The notes beneath the pieces were generated by a model, which was not told where the DNA came from, did no database searches, and worked only from the letters and a program-made list of their open reading frames with translations. From NCBI GenBank assembly GCA_964613155.1, contig CAZTHP010000033.1, positions 1 to 25,877 on the forward strand: a DNA stretch of 25,877 nt, written 5' to 3'. Position numbers and translations under genes: made by a program. This stretch comes from TWA4 sp964613155 (GTDB lineage Bacteria > Bacillota > Clostridia > Lachnospirales > Lachnospiraceae). Shown in pieces: positions 7,823 to 15,488 of the stretch (the stretch's first letter is position 1; each line of letters starts with the position of its first letter).

Positions 7823-8878
7823 CTATGCATTCAGCTTATGCATAATGCATTTATTCGGTTCATCTACACGAATTGGTCTTCCGCTCATGATCAACATCCC
7901 TTTTTCGTAATCAATCTTAAAGAAAGTCAGTGTATAAGAAGCATTGTTTACAGAACAGATATGGCGATTATCCGGAAATACACAGATTCCCTTCGGATAC
8001 TCTCCACTGATCGGAGAAACACAGCGTTTCGTAAGCATACCAGTCTGTGCATCACGATCGAAAATACAAATACTATTGTCGCCTTCATTGCTTACAAATA
8101 CATGGGCTTCATCGGATGAAAACATAAAGGAGCATGCAGAACTAATCGTTGTATCCTTTTTATCGCAGGTCGGAACTTTCTGTAAATGTGTAAAGACCGG
8201 AATCTCATGATCGCCATCATAGCTGTAGACCGAGACAAAATTAAGTCCTTCACTTACCAGATACATAAATCTTCCATCACTGCTGAATGTGATACGCTTC
8301 GGACTCGTATTTAATTCGCAGCGCAAAATATCAACCTGCTCCAGACTGCCGGTCTGATCATTAAACTTATAGACTTTGATATGATCCGTTCCGCCGTCTG
8401 CTGCCAGAACAAACTTACCATCCGGTGACATTCTGACACAGTTTACACGCGGACGATTCGTCTTTCTCCAGGCTGTACCAAGCCCTTTATGGAAAATACC
8501 AGCTGTGATCTCTCCAACGGTACCATCTTCATTCAGCCGCAGTGCAGTCAATTTTCCATCATGACAACCACCTACAAAAATATAACGATCCTGCGGTTCA
8601 ATCTCAATGAAACAACCCCGCATCCCTTTAATCGTGGCTTTATTCATCTCTCTTAACATACCGTCCGGAAGAATTTCATAGGATACGAGTCCTTCATCAA
8701 TAATCGAATACAGGTATTTGCCGCTGTGGGAAATCGCCATAAAAGAAGAATTATTGCAGGCAATCTCTCCTTTGCGCGTTAAAGTCCCTGATTCCAGATC
8801 AACATCAAAAATCGTAATCCCTTTACTTTTACCAATGTAAGTATAAGAACCTACGTAAGCAACATATTTATCACTCAT
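7823..8878 (-). CDS. Beta-propeller lactonase-family protein (6-phosphogluconolactonase/YkgB-like)
   Basis: It has 351 residues, the usual size of the seven-bladed propeller lactonase family. The N-terminus KYVAYVGSYTYIGKSKGI and repeated blades such as VSPDGKFVLAADGGTDHIKVY-type and FSSDGRFMYLVSEG stretches, each about 45-50 residues, support this. Members include bacterial 6-phosphogluconolactonase, but many have no known substrate. The start is ATG at 8878: GGAGG (8884-8888) is 5 bases away and the protein begins right at the first blade. An in-frame ATG at 8932 would add 18 unconserved residues. No signal peptide, so cytoplasmic. It has its own promoter (8943-8971). Link to the neighbouring hydroxylase operon is only proximity; a terminator separates them. 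Confidence 0.82.
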   Translation of the reverse strand: MSDKYVAYVGSYTYIGKSKGITIFDVDLESGTLTRKGEIACNNSSFMAISHSGKYLYSIIDEGLVSYEILPDGMLREMNKATIKGMRGCFIEIEPQDRYIFVGGCHDGKLTALRLNEDGTVGEITAGIFHKGLGTAWRKTNRPRVNCVRMSPDGKFVLAADGGTDHIKVYKFNDQTGSLEQVDILRCELNTSPKRITFSSDGRFMYLVSEGLNFVSVYSYDGDHEIPVFTHLQKVPTCDKKDTTISSACSFMFSSDEAHVFVSNEGDNSICIFDRDAQTGMLTKRCVSPISGEYPKGICVFPDNRHICSVNNASYTLTFFKIDYEKGMLIMSGRPIRVDEPNKCIMHKLNA

Positions 8879-8942
8879 AGCATCCTCCAAGTTAGTCCGT
8901 ATTCTGTATGGTTTTTCCGATAAAAGTCCCATACTTTTTTAG

Positions 8943-8971
8943 AGTATAGCATAAAACCCGTTCTTTGTTAA
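8943..8971 (-). promoter_or_regulatory. Promoter of the lactonase-family gene
   Basis: On the minus strand: TTAACA (8966-8971), 17-base spacer, TATACT (8943-8948). The leader is about 60 bases. Confidence 0.75.
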
Positions 8972-9048
8972 GTTCCAATCTGTCCAAAAAAATACTGGCT
9001 TTCGAAACACTCTTTAGACTTCTCGACCAAAAAACAGCAAAGGGATTT

Positions 9049-10134
9049 TTATTTTTTGGTGATATATTTTTGTGCAGTCAGAAGCTCTGCGATCAAAACA
9101 GCACCACCTGCTGCACCACGCAGCGTATTGTGAGAAAGACCGACAAATTTATAATCAAACAACGTATCTTCTCTTAAACGGCCAATGCATACGCCCATAC
9201 CATTTTCATACATTCTGTCCAGAGCTGCCTGCGGACGGTTTTCTTCCTCGAAATACTTGATAAACTGAGTCGGTGCACTGGGAAGTTTTAATTCCTGCGG
9301 AACTCCTTTAAACTCGTTCCAGCACTGAATCATTTCTTCTTTGGAAGGTTTCTTTTCAAAATTCACAAAAACAGCGGCAGTATGACCATTGCTAACCGGC
9401 ACACGGATACACTGACACGTGATCAGAGGTGCTTCTGCTTTCACGATCACACCATTTTCTACATGTCCCCAGATTCTTAACGGTTCCTGCTCACTCTTTT
9501 CTTCTTCGCCGCCAATATAAGGGATAATGTTGTCAACCATCTCCGGCCATTCTTTAAACGTTTTACCCGCACCGGAAATTGCTTGATACGTAGTTGCAAC
9601 AACATTTTTAATGCCAAACTGTCTTAACGCATGAAGGGCAGGTGTATAACTCTGGATGGAACAGTTCGGTTTTACTGCAATAAATCCTCTTGTGGTTCCT
9701 AAGCGCTTTTTCTGAGAAGCAATGACTTCCAAATGCTCCGGGTTTAATTCCGGTACAACCATAGGAACATCCGGTGTCCATCTATGTGCACTATTGTTGG
9801 ATACTACCGGTGTTTCTGCCTTTGCATACGCTTCTTCCACTGCACGAATCTGCTCTTTGGACATATCAACAGCACTGAATACAAAATCAACATGAGCAGA
9901 AACGGCTTCTACGTCGCTTACATCTTTGACGATCATCTTTTTCACTGCTTCCGGCATCGGCGTATCCAGTTTCCAGCGTCCATTTACTGCTTCTTCATAT
10001 GTTTTTCCTGCGGAACGGGGGCTTGCTGCCAATTCCGTAATCTCAAACCAAGGGTGATTCTCCATCAGACTGATAAAACGCTGGCCTACCATACCAGTTG
10101 CACCAAGAATACCTACTTTTAATTTTTCGTTCAT
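9049..10134 (-). CDS. asd: Aspartate-semialdehyde dehydrogenase
   Basis: Reduces aspartyl-4-phosphate to aspartate semialdehyde with NADPH, the branch point to lysine/diaminopimelate, threonine and methionine. It has 361 residues. The NADP loop is GILGATGMVGQRF at residues 8-20; the nucleophile is Cys158 in KPNCSIQ; later come ISGAGKT and the C-terminal RGAAGGAVLIAE. Sequence details (VSNNSAHRWTPDVPMVVPELN, split here only by sense) place it with the archaeal/fungal-type enzymes seen in many Clostridia, not the E. coli type. The start is ATG at 10134: GGGGAG (10142-10147) is 7 bases away. An upstream in-frame ATG at 10176 lacks a site. The stop codon lies within a weak inverted repeat (9026-9060, ACCAAAAAA/TTTTTTGGT) that may help end transcription. 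Confidence 0.95.
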   Translation of the reverse strand: MNEKLKVGILGATGMVGQRFISLMENHPWFEITELAASPRSAGKTYEEAVNGRWKLDTPMPEAVKKMIVKDVSDVEAVSAHVDFVFSAVDMSKEQIRAVEEAYAKAETPVVSNNSAHRWTPDVPMVVPELNPEHLEVIASQKKRLGTTRGFIAVKPNCSIQSYTPALHALRQFGIKNVVATTYQAISGAGKTFKEWPEMVDNIIPYIGGEEEKSEQEPLRIWGHVENGVIVKAEAPLITCQCIRVPVSNGHTAAVFVNFEKKPSKEEMIQCWNEFKGVPQELKLPSAPTQFIKYFEEENRPQAALDRMYENGMGVCIGRLREDTLFDYKFVGLSHNTLRGAAGGAVLIAELLTAQKYITKK

Positions 10135-10248
10135 TTCCAAACTCCCCACTTTCTTCTTTTCGCTCATTTCATGCAATCAGCAGCGCAATTCATGCGCGCT
10201 TTGCGTACATATGTCTGTTTGCAGCGGACATTCATGAGTGTCTTCCAT

Positions 10249-10277
10249 ATAATAGTATATTTTTCGCAAAAAAGCAA
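10249..10277 (-). promoter_or_regulatory. Possible promoter of asd
   Basis: On the minus strand: TTGCTT (10272-10277), 17-base spacer, TATTAT (10249-10254). The leader is about 108 bases. I see no lysine-riboswitch or T-box features in it. Confidence 0.5.
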
Positions 10278-10410
10278 CCATTTCCCACAAAAAAATCTTA
10301 CAGCATCTATTATCGTCAGATTTTTCATTAAAATCCTCACACAAAATCCATCGAACCAATTTTCTTCCTCCCGAATCTGGAAATTCTGTGTATTTTCTGT
10401 AAAGAAATAG

Positions 10411-10439
10411 TTGCCACACCCGAAAAATAATATTATAAT
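10411..10439 (+). promoter_or_regulatory. Strong promoter ahead of the candidate RNA and rsmD
   Basis: TTGCCA (10411-10416), 17-base spacer, TATAAT (10434-10439). Transcription should begin near 10446, right at the foot of the outer stem of the structured stretch. It lies 263 bases from rsmD, far more than a plain leader needs. Confidence 0.78.
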
Positions 10440-10445
10440 GATTAG

Positions 10446-10684
10446 GACTTTCCTATTAATATCTTTTTCTTATTTTTTTCTATTAAAATGGTATTATAAG
10501 CACCTCAATAATGTGATAAACAGATTGCGATGTGCTCCCTACACTCACAATCAGATTACAATCTGATTTCATAAGATACGAAGCGCTGCATTTTAAAAGG
10601 TGCATTTCAAATAGGAAATATCTCATAAGAGAACGATGATTTTATAACGATTCCCTTTTATGGAATTGTGATTTATTTTTTTAC
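10446..10684 (+). ncRNA. Candidate structured RNA or regulatory leader upstream of rsmD
   Basis: No reading frame of note. Nested inverted repeats in the right order could form one long irregular rod: TTTCCTATT (10449-10457) with AATAGGAAA (10610-10618); GCACCT (10500-10505) with AGGTGC (10598-10603); TGC plus GTGCT (10526-10536) with AGCGC plus GCA (10582-10590); and an apical AATCAGATT/AATCTGATT (10549-10568). The 5' side has a U-rich unpaired stretch of about 42 bases. A promoter sits at its start and a terminator at its end. It could be a free small RNA (a rod with bubbles recalls 6S RNA in outline, with no sequence match I can name) or an attenuator leader for rsmD. Confidence 0.45.
10647..10682 (+). 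terminator. Intrinsic terminator between the candidate RNA and rsmD
   Basis: ACGATTCC (10647-10654) pairs with GGAATTGT (10662-10669), eight pairs with one G-U, a 7-base loop, and then a run of seven T at 10676-10682. It stands 20 bases before the rsmD start, so transcription into rsmD must read through it or begin elsewhere. Confidence 0.6.
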
Positions 10685-10701
10685 ATGCGAGGTATTATTT
10701 T

Positions 10702-11268
10702 ATGCGAGTTATAGCCGGTAGTGCAAGAAGTATTCCCCTGAAAACCTTGGAAGGGCTGGATACACGACCTACACAGGATCGAATCAAAGAAACGCTGTTC
10801 AATATCCTGCAAAGCGATATCCCAGGCTGTCGTTTTCTGGATTTATTTGCCGGCAGCGGCGCGATCGGAATCGAGGCGGCCAGCCGCGGTGCTGGAAACG
10901 TCGTATTCATGGAACAAAATCTAAAAGCAGCAGACATCATTCGCCAGAATCTGCGCAGTACCCGTCTGGAAGATCAGGCAGCACTGTACACGGGTGACCT
11001 GTTTGTCCTTCTGCCGGGACTTGCTTCTAAAGAAGATGTCTTCGATATCATTTTTATGGATCCACCCTACGAGCATGAATACGAAAAACAGGTGCTTACG
11101 TTATTAAAAGACAGCCCACTGGCAGATGAATATACATTGATCATTGTAGAAGCATCTCTCCGCACGCAGATGGATTACTTATCAGAATTGGGTTACGAAC
11201 TGCTGCGTGTTAAAAAATACAAGACAAATCAGCACTTTTTTATTCGAAAACAGGCAAAGGAATCTTAA
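10702..11268 (+). CDS. rsmD: 16S rRNA (guanine-N2)-methyltransferase RsmD
   Basis: Methylates G966 (E. coli numbering) of 16S rRNA with S-adenosylmethionine. It has 188 residues, as usual. N-terminal MRVIAGSARSIPLKT and RPTQDRIKETLFNIL; SAM-binding loop DLFAGSGAIGIEAASRGA (about residues 47-64); catalytic DPPY in FMDPPYEHEYE (about 117). ATG at 10702 has GAGG at 10689-10692. The coaD start lies 5 bases past its stop; rsmD-coaD is a common pair in Firmicutes. Confidence 0.95.
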   Translation: MRVIAGSARSIPLKTLEGLDTRPTQDRIKETLFNILQSDIPGCRFLDLFAGSGAIGIEAASRGAGNVVFMEQNLKAADIIRQNLRSTRLEDQAALYTGDLFVLLPGLASKEDVFDIIFMDPPYEHEYEKQVLTLLKDSPLADEYTLIIVEASLRTQMDYLSELGYELLRVKKYKTNQHFFIRKQAKES

Positions 11269-11272
11269 TACT

Positions 11273-11755
11273 ATGAAAAAAGCAATCTATTCGGGCAGTT
11301 TTGACCCGATTACCTATGGTCACCTGGAGTTAATTGAACGTGCTTCCCGCATTTTTGACCACTTGATCGTGACAATTCTTCATAATCCCAGAAAAAATCC
11401 TTTATTTTCGCTGGAAGAACGAATCGCTATGATCGAACAGGCTGTCAGCCATCTGGACAATGTGGAAGTCAAATCCTATTCAGGGCTTTTGGTGGATTTT
11501 GCCCGAGAACAGGACTGCCATATCATCGTACGCGGTCTGCGGGCAGTTACCGACTTTGAATATGAAATTCAGATGTCCCAAACCAACCGTCTTTTAGCAC
11601 CAGAATTGGATACGGTTTTTGTTACCACCGATATGAAATACGGATATCTCAGCTCCAGTACCGTACGCGAAGTTGCTGCCTTTCATGGGGATCTGAGTTC
11701 TTTTGTACCGCCCTTTATTGCAGAAAAACTAAATGAGAAATTTTCTTCGGTATAA
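11273..11755 (+). CDS. coaD: Phosphopantetheine adenylyltransferase
   Basis: Joins ATP and 4'-phosphopantetheine to make dephospho-CoA, the fourth step of CoA synthesis. It has 160 residues, the standard length. The nucleotidyltransferase signature YSGSFDPITYGH (residues 6-17; His17 of the T/HxGH motif) and the C-terminal YLSSSTVRE are present. ATG at 11273 is chosen since the family begins directly with this strand; the in-frame ATG at 11207 lies inside rsmD. The ribosome site is weak (AAAGGA, 11256-11261), which suits translational coupling to rsmD, whose stop is 4 bases before the start. Confidence 0.96.
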   Translation: MKKAIYSGSFDPITYGHLELIERASRIFDHLIVTILHNPRKNPLFSLEERIAMIEQAVSHLDNVEVKSYSGLLVDFAREQDCHIIVRGLRAVTDFEYEIQMSQTNRLLAPELDTVFVTTDMKYGYLSSSTVREVAAFHGDLSSFVPPFIAEKLNEKFSSV

Positions 11756-11810
11756 AAGTTATCCGTTTATATTCTATTTGCGGGAATTTTTCTGCTTTTT
11801 GCGAATAACT

Positions 11811-11895
11811 GATCCGACGGAGGACTCTTTTCCGTCACGGATCTTAGCTTATCACTCACCACTTATAGCGATGCGAGTCCTCTCCATCTGCTATA
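11811..11895 (+). promoter_or_regulatory. Hairpin pair with complementary loops in the leader of the coiled-coil gene
   Basis: Hairpin 1: GATCCGACGGA (11811-11821) with TCCGT and CGGATC (11831-11843, two bulged bases), 9-base loop. Hairpin 2: TATAGCGATG (11864-11873) with CATC and GCTATA (11885-11895, one bulged T), 11-base loop. Loop 1 contains GGACTC (11822-11827) and loop 2 contains GAGTCC (11875-11880), a six-base perfect match, so the loops could kiss. The complement extends to eight bases if the top of stem 1 opens. TCCTC in loop 2 (11878-11882) could instead pair with GAGGA of the ribosome site (11906-11910). Function unknown; a translational switch is one reading. Confidence 0.5.
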
Positions 11896-11916
11896 GAAAA
11901 CACAGGAGGAATCCAT

Positions 11917-12555
11917 ATGAACCGAATTGACCAGATCATCAGCGAGATGGAACAATATTTTGAAAATTGTAAAACACGCGGCTTTTTCGGAAATGAACAG
12001 ATTATCGTAGAACGTGGTGTTATTCATGATTTTCTGGCGGAGCTGCATATGTCCGTACCGAAGGCAATCGACCGCAGCGAGAAGATTTTAGATAACAAAG
12101 AAGCCATCATCAACGATGCCAAAGCACAGGCTGACAAGCTTCTGGATGACGCGAAAGTCAAAACAGATGAATTAGTCGATGAACACGAAATCGTGCAGCA
12201 GGCGATCGAACGCGGCAATGAGATTATTTTTCAAGCACAGCAGGAGGCACAGGAAATTTTAAATCAATCCATCCGCGAGTCCAATCAGCTTAAGGGCTCA
12301 GCTGTAGAATATACCTGCGAAGCAATGGGTAATCTGCGCAGCCTCTATAAAGAAAATATCACCGCTGCCAGCGATTTATTTGAACAGTATTTAGCTGCAA
12401 TGCAGGATCGTTATCAAACGATTGCAAGAAATCATGATGCGTTTTTAAATTCGCTCAATCAAACGAATGTTCCTGAAAAAAATTTCAATCCGATGCCGGA
12501 AGAAGCATTTAACGAAACTCCCGAAGAATTAGAAGAAGACGATTCGGAAGAATAG
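11917..12555 (+). CDS. Coiled-coil protein, unknown function (V-ATPase subunit H/DivIVA-like annotation class)
   Basis: It has 212 residues, no signal peptide and no membrane segment. Residues 1-60 are mixed, with MNRIDQIISEMEQYFENCK at the start. Residues about 65-120 are an Ala/Gln/Glu/Asp-rich helix (AKAQADKLLDDAKVKTDELV) of the kind found in DivIVA-like and ATP-synthase-stalk-like proteins. The C-terminal 35 residues are very acidic and end EELEEDDSEE. Genes of this type often follow coaD in Lachnospiraceae and are labelled ATPase or V-type ATPase subunit H without evidence of that role. ATG at 11917 has AGGAGGA at 11904-11910 (6-base gap). A structured leader precedes it and a two-way terminator follows. 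Possibly a scaffold in the division or envelope machinery; this is a guess from the helix type. Confidence 0.72.
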   Translation: MNRIDQIISEMEQYFENCKTRGFFGNEQIIVERGVIHDFLAELHMSVPKAIDRSEKILDNKEAIINDAKAQADKLLDDAKVKTDELVDEHEIVQQAIERGNEIIFQAQQEAQEILNQSIRESNQLKGSAVEYTCEAMGNLRSLYKENITAASDLFEQYLAAMQDRYQTIARNHDAFLNSLNQTNVPEKNFNPMPEEAFNETPEELEEDDSEE

Positions 12556-12560
12556 TCACC

Positions 12561-12591
12561 TAAAAAAGCAGCCAGCAATTTGCTGGCTGCT
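12561..12591. terminator. Two-way terminator
   Basis: AGCAGCCAGC (12567-12576) pairs with GCTGGCTGCT (12582-12591), 10 perfect pairs and a 5-base loop. On the minus strand it is followed by TTTTTT (12562-12567), a good terminator for the recG/Cys-rich unit; on the plus strand the following run is weaker (TATATTTGATTT). Confidence 0.85.
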
Positions 12592-12672
12592 ATATTTGAT
12601 TTCTTCCCAAAATACTTCTCTTATCAAAGTCCGAAATCCTTCTGAAGATGATAACCATACAAACATCTGCAA

Positions 12673-12945
12673 TTACTTCAGGACATGTTCCTCAAAAGTC
12701 GGCAAATGTTTCTTCATAAACTCAATAATCTTCTCATAATTTTCCGGTCTGTGCGGAAAATCACAATTCGTACAGCACTTGATGATCCTTCCGTCCTTTG
12801 TCCGCATAAATTCTGGATTTCCCAGACATTTTTCTGTGTAATTCATAGGACAATAGCAAAACAGACAGCTAAAATCTTCTAATCCCGGATGACAGGGATA
12901 GTACTGACAAGCCTTATTGGCAAAAAAACTAGAGCTATTTTCCAT
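12673..12945 (-). CDS. Cysteine-rich small protein, likely metal-binding
   Basis: It has 90 residues with nine cysteines: 13, 18, 27, 30, 32, 40, 57, 58 and 61, followed by the conserved-looking FPHRPENY. The spacing C-x4-CH, C-x2-C-x-C and CC-x2-C matches the 'cysteine-rich small domain' family (Pfam family of that name), thought to bind metal; function unknown. ATG at 12945 is chosen because AGGAGGGG (12953-12960) is 7 bases upstream; an in-frame ATG at 12990 has no site. It lies 73 bases after recG in the same direction and shares the terminator at 12561-12591, so it is probably the last gene of that transcript. Confidence 0.8.
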   Translation of the reverse strand: MENSSSFFANKACQYYPCHPGLEDFSCLFCYCPMNYTEKCLGNPEFMRTKDGRIIKCCTNCDFPHRPENYEKIIEFMKKHLPTFEEHVLK

Positions 12946-13018
12946 TTTCGTTCCCCTCCTTCCAACATTTCTTTTTATTTTGTTCGCCATACTCTGGCAA
13001 AAAAATCATATCGACTTC

Positions 13019-15088
13019 TTATAAAAATACATCCTCTGCTGCGATCCGCTCTTGATAAAGCTGGAGCAAGCTGTGAAGCTGTTCATTTTCTGCCGGTGTC
13101 AGTTCTTCCGGCCGTTCATAAACGGCATCTGCAGCTTCCCGCGCCTGTTTCATAATGGCTGCATCCGCATAAATATCGGCCAGCGCAAATTGCAGCTGTC
13201 CATTTTGACGCACCCCATAAAAATCTCCCGGTCCGCGCAGCTTCAGATCCTCAGCAGCAATGAAAAATCCATCATTTGATTTCTCCAAAACTTCCAAACG
13301 TCTGCTTTTTTCCGAACGACCAGAGCGATCCATAAAAATACAATACGACTGGTGAGAACCGCGCCCTACGCGCCCACGCAGCTGATGAAGCTGCGATAAG
13401 CCAAAGCGCTCGGCATTTTCAATCATCATGACAGTTGCATTGGGAACATTTACTCCAACTTCTACAACTGTAGTAGATACAAGAAGATCAATCTCATGAT
13501 CCGCAAATGCCTGCATCATCGCATTTTTCTCTTTCGCTTTCATTTTACCATGTAAACAGCCGATTCGAATATCCTGCGGCAGGATTTTTTGCAGTTTCTG
13601 CGTATAATCGGTTACATTTTCTGCTTCGATCTGCTCACTTTCCTCCACCATCGGACAGATCACATACGCTTGCCGCCCCTTGTGAATTTCCTGCTGCAAA
13701 AAAGCATAGGCTTTTGGTAAATAATGCGTATTGACCACACAATTTTTAATCGGAATTCGATTTGCCGGCAGTTCATCAATAACCGAAATATCCAAATCAC
13801 CATATAAAATCAATGCTAATGTCCGGGGAATCGGCGTAGCACTCATAACCAGTACATGTGGCTTGCTTTCCGTTCCTGCTTTTTCGGCAAAAACAGCTCG
13901 CTGCCGTACCCCAAATCGATGCTGCTCATCGGTAATGACAAGTGCCAGCTGATCGTACACGACCTTTTCCTGGATCAAAGCATGGGTTCCAATGATCATA
14001 TCGGTTTCATGTGAAACAATTTTTTCACAGGCCAGACGTTTCTGCTTCGCTGTCATACTTCCCGTCAGCAAGGTTACGCGAATATCCAGACCACACGCCG
14101 CAAAAAGAGCACAGAAAGATTCATAGTGCTGCACCGCCAAAACCTCTGTAGGTGCCATTAAAGCGCTCTGAAAGCCATTCTCCGCCGCACGGAGCATCGC
14201 CAACAAAGCAACTGCGGTTTTCCCGGAGCCAACATCCCCTTGCACCAGCCGATTCATGAGATACGGAGATTCCATATCCGCATAAATTTCATGCAAAGTA
14301 CGCTGTTGGGCATGCGTCAGTTCATAAGGAAGGCTTTTTAAGAAAATTTCTTCTGCCTCTTTCTTTTTGAGAGAAAACGGATTGCTGTTTTTTTGCTTCT
14401 GTTCTTTTAACTCCCGTACAGACAGCATGAAAAAGAAAAATTCGTCAAATACAAGCCGCTTTCGTGCTAAAAGCTGATCATGCTTACTTTCGGGAAAATG
14501 AATATTCCGGATCGCATAATTTGCTTCTGCCAGCTGATATTGCCGCCGAAATAGCGATGGCAGATATTCTTGTGTCAATTCAGCCTTTTCCAGACACTGC
14601 TGGATCAAAGAACGCATCTGTTTATTCGTCAGACCGGTTTTCAAAGGATAAATCGGCAACATTCGATTCAAAAGATCTTCGTATTCCTGCTCTTTTAAGA
14701 CAGAGGGCTGATAAAGAACCCAGCTTCTCCCCTTTTTCATCACCTTCCCCCGTAAATAAAACCATCCGGCAGGAAGTGTAGAAGCAAGATAGGGCATATG
14801 GTACCAATTCACCGTAATACTTCCTGTTTCATCTGCAAATGTTCCGGTTGTGATTGGATTGCCGCGAAACCGCCCTGCAACTGGTCGTTTTAAAAACCGA
14901 CCATGAACAGTTACAATTTTTTCCTCCTGCAAAGAATCCAAAGGAACCGCTGGTTCATACGTCGTATAATCCCGTGGAAACCATAAAATCAAATCTTTCA
15001 CCGTTTCGATTCCTGCATTTTGCAGCTTTTTCAAGGTTTGTACGCCAACACCTTTTAAATCCTTCAGTTCCAGTACCGTCTTTTCCAA
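13019..15088 (-). CDS. recG: ATP-dependent DNA helicase RecG
   Basis: Branch-migration helicase that remodels stalled forks and Holliday junctions. It has 689 residues, the standard size. N-terminal helix-hairpin-type LKDLKGVGVQTLKKLQNAG, then the OB-fold wedge domain (about 60-160). Helicase motifs: GDVGSGKT (284-291), TGSMTAKQK, DEQH (387-390), MSATPIPRTLAL, STTVVEVGVNVP, and RGRVGRGSHQSYC. The start is TTG at 15088, with GGGGG 6 bases upstream; no in-frame ATG gives a better N-terminus. It begins a new unit after the fakA terminator; a nested tandem repeat occupies its upstream region and no clear promoter was found. Confidence 0.96.
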   Translation of the reverse strand: MEKTVLELKDLKGVGVQTLKKLQNAGIETVKDLILWFPRDYTTYEPAVPLDSLQEEKIVTVHGRFLKRPVAGRFRGNPITTGTFADETGSITVNWYHMPYLASTLPAGWFYLRGKVMKKGRSWVLYQPSVLKEQEYEDLLNRMLPIYPLKTGLTNKQMRSLIQQCLEKAELTQEYLPSLFRRQYQLAEANYAIRNIHFPESKHDQLLARKRLVFDEFFFFMLSVRELKEQKQKNSNPFSLKKKEAEEIFLKSLPYELTHAQQRTLHEIYADMESPYLMNRLVQGDVGSGKTAVALLAMLRAAENGFQSALMAPTEVLAVQHYESFCALFAACGLDIRVTLLTGSMTAKQKRLACEKIVSHETDMIIGTHALIQEKVVYDQLALVITDEQHRFGVRQRAVFAEKAGTESKPHVLVMSATPIPRTLALILYGDLDISVIDELPANRIPIKNCVVNTHYLPKAYAFLQQEIHKGRQAYVICPMVEESEQIEAENVTDYTQKLQKILPQDIRIGCLHGKMKAKEKNAMMQAFADHEIDLLVSTTVVEVGVNVPNATVMMIENAERFGLSQLHQLRGRVGRGSHQSYCIFMDRSGRSEKSRRLEVLEKSNDGFFIAAEDLKLRGPGDFYGVRQNGQLQFALADIYADAAIMKQAREAADAVYERPEELTPAENEQLHSLLQLYQERIAAEDVFL

Positions 15089-15172
15089 TGCAAGCCCCCA
15101 TTCCTTTTATGAGCACGCTTTTTATAACCATGCCATCCTTGTTCCCTTCGAAGCATCCTTATTTGATCATCC

Positions 15173-15328
15173 TTCACAGTATTAGATAATCTTACACAGT
15201 GTAAAATCGTCTTCACAGTGCTAGATTGTCTTCCACAATGTTAGATCGTCTTCACAGTATTAGATGATCTTACATAGCGTGAAATCGTCTTCACAGTGCT
15301 AAATCGTCTTCCGCAGTGTAAAAAAAGC
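15173..15328. repeat. Nested tandem repeat, 19/20-bp units in a 78-bp higher-order unit
   Basis: Eight units alternate 19 and 20 bases and begin near 15173, 15192, 15212, 15231, 15251, 15270, 15290 and 15309. The consensus is close to TTCACAGTGTTAGATCGTC. Units 1-4 match units 5-8 in order better than they match each other, so a block of four (78 bases) was duplicated after the short unit had already multiplied. There are no spacers. It lies upstream of recG and runs into the terminator of fakA. Confidence 0.9.
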
Positions 15329-15349
15329 TGCCCTTACAGACAGCTTTTT
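15322..15349 (-). terminator. Terminator of the Asp23/fakA unit
   Basis: AAAAAGCTG (15322-15330) pairs with CAGCTTTTT (15341-15349); on the minus strand it ends in a run of seven T. It stands 140 bases beyond the fakA stop. The stretch 15350-15488 holds nothing else that I recognise. Confidence 0.78.
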
Positions 15350-15488
15350 ATCCAGCCATACAAAAATGCGCTTCCTGGTATGAAAATCACCTATGCAGTT
15401 TCAGCCTTGCGATGTCCTTCTTAGAAACAACGTATTCTTTTCGAAAAATCCTGCGCGCAAAACTTCTTCACACCCATTGCACAATGGA

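Noticed and set aside
9026..9060. Strong terminator for asd
   Set aside because: The ACCAAAAAA/TTTTTTGGT arms are almost all A-T, the loop is long and the T run is in the stem, so it is only a weak candidate and not listed as a terminator.
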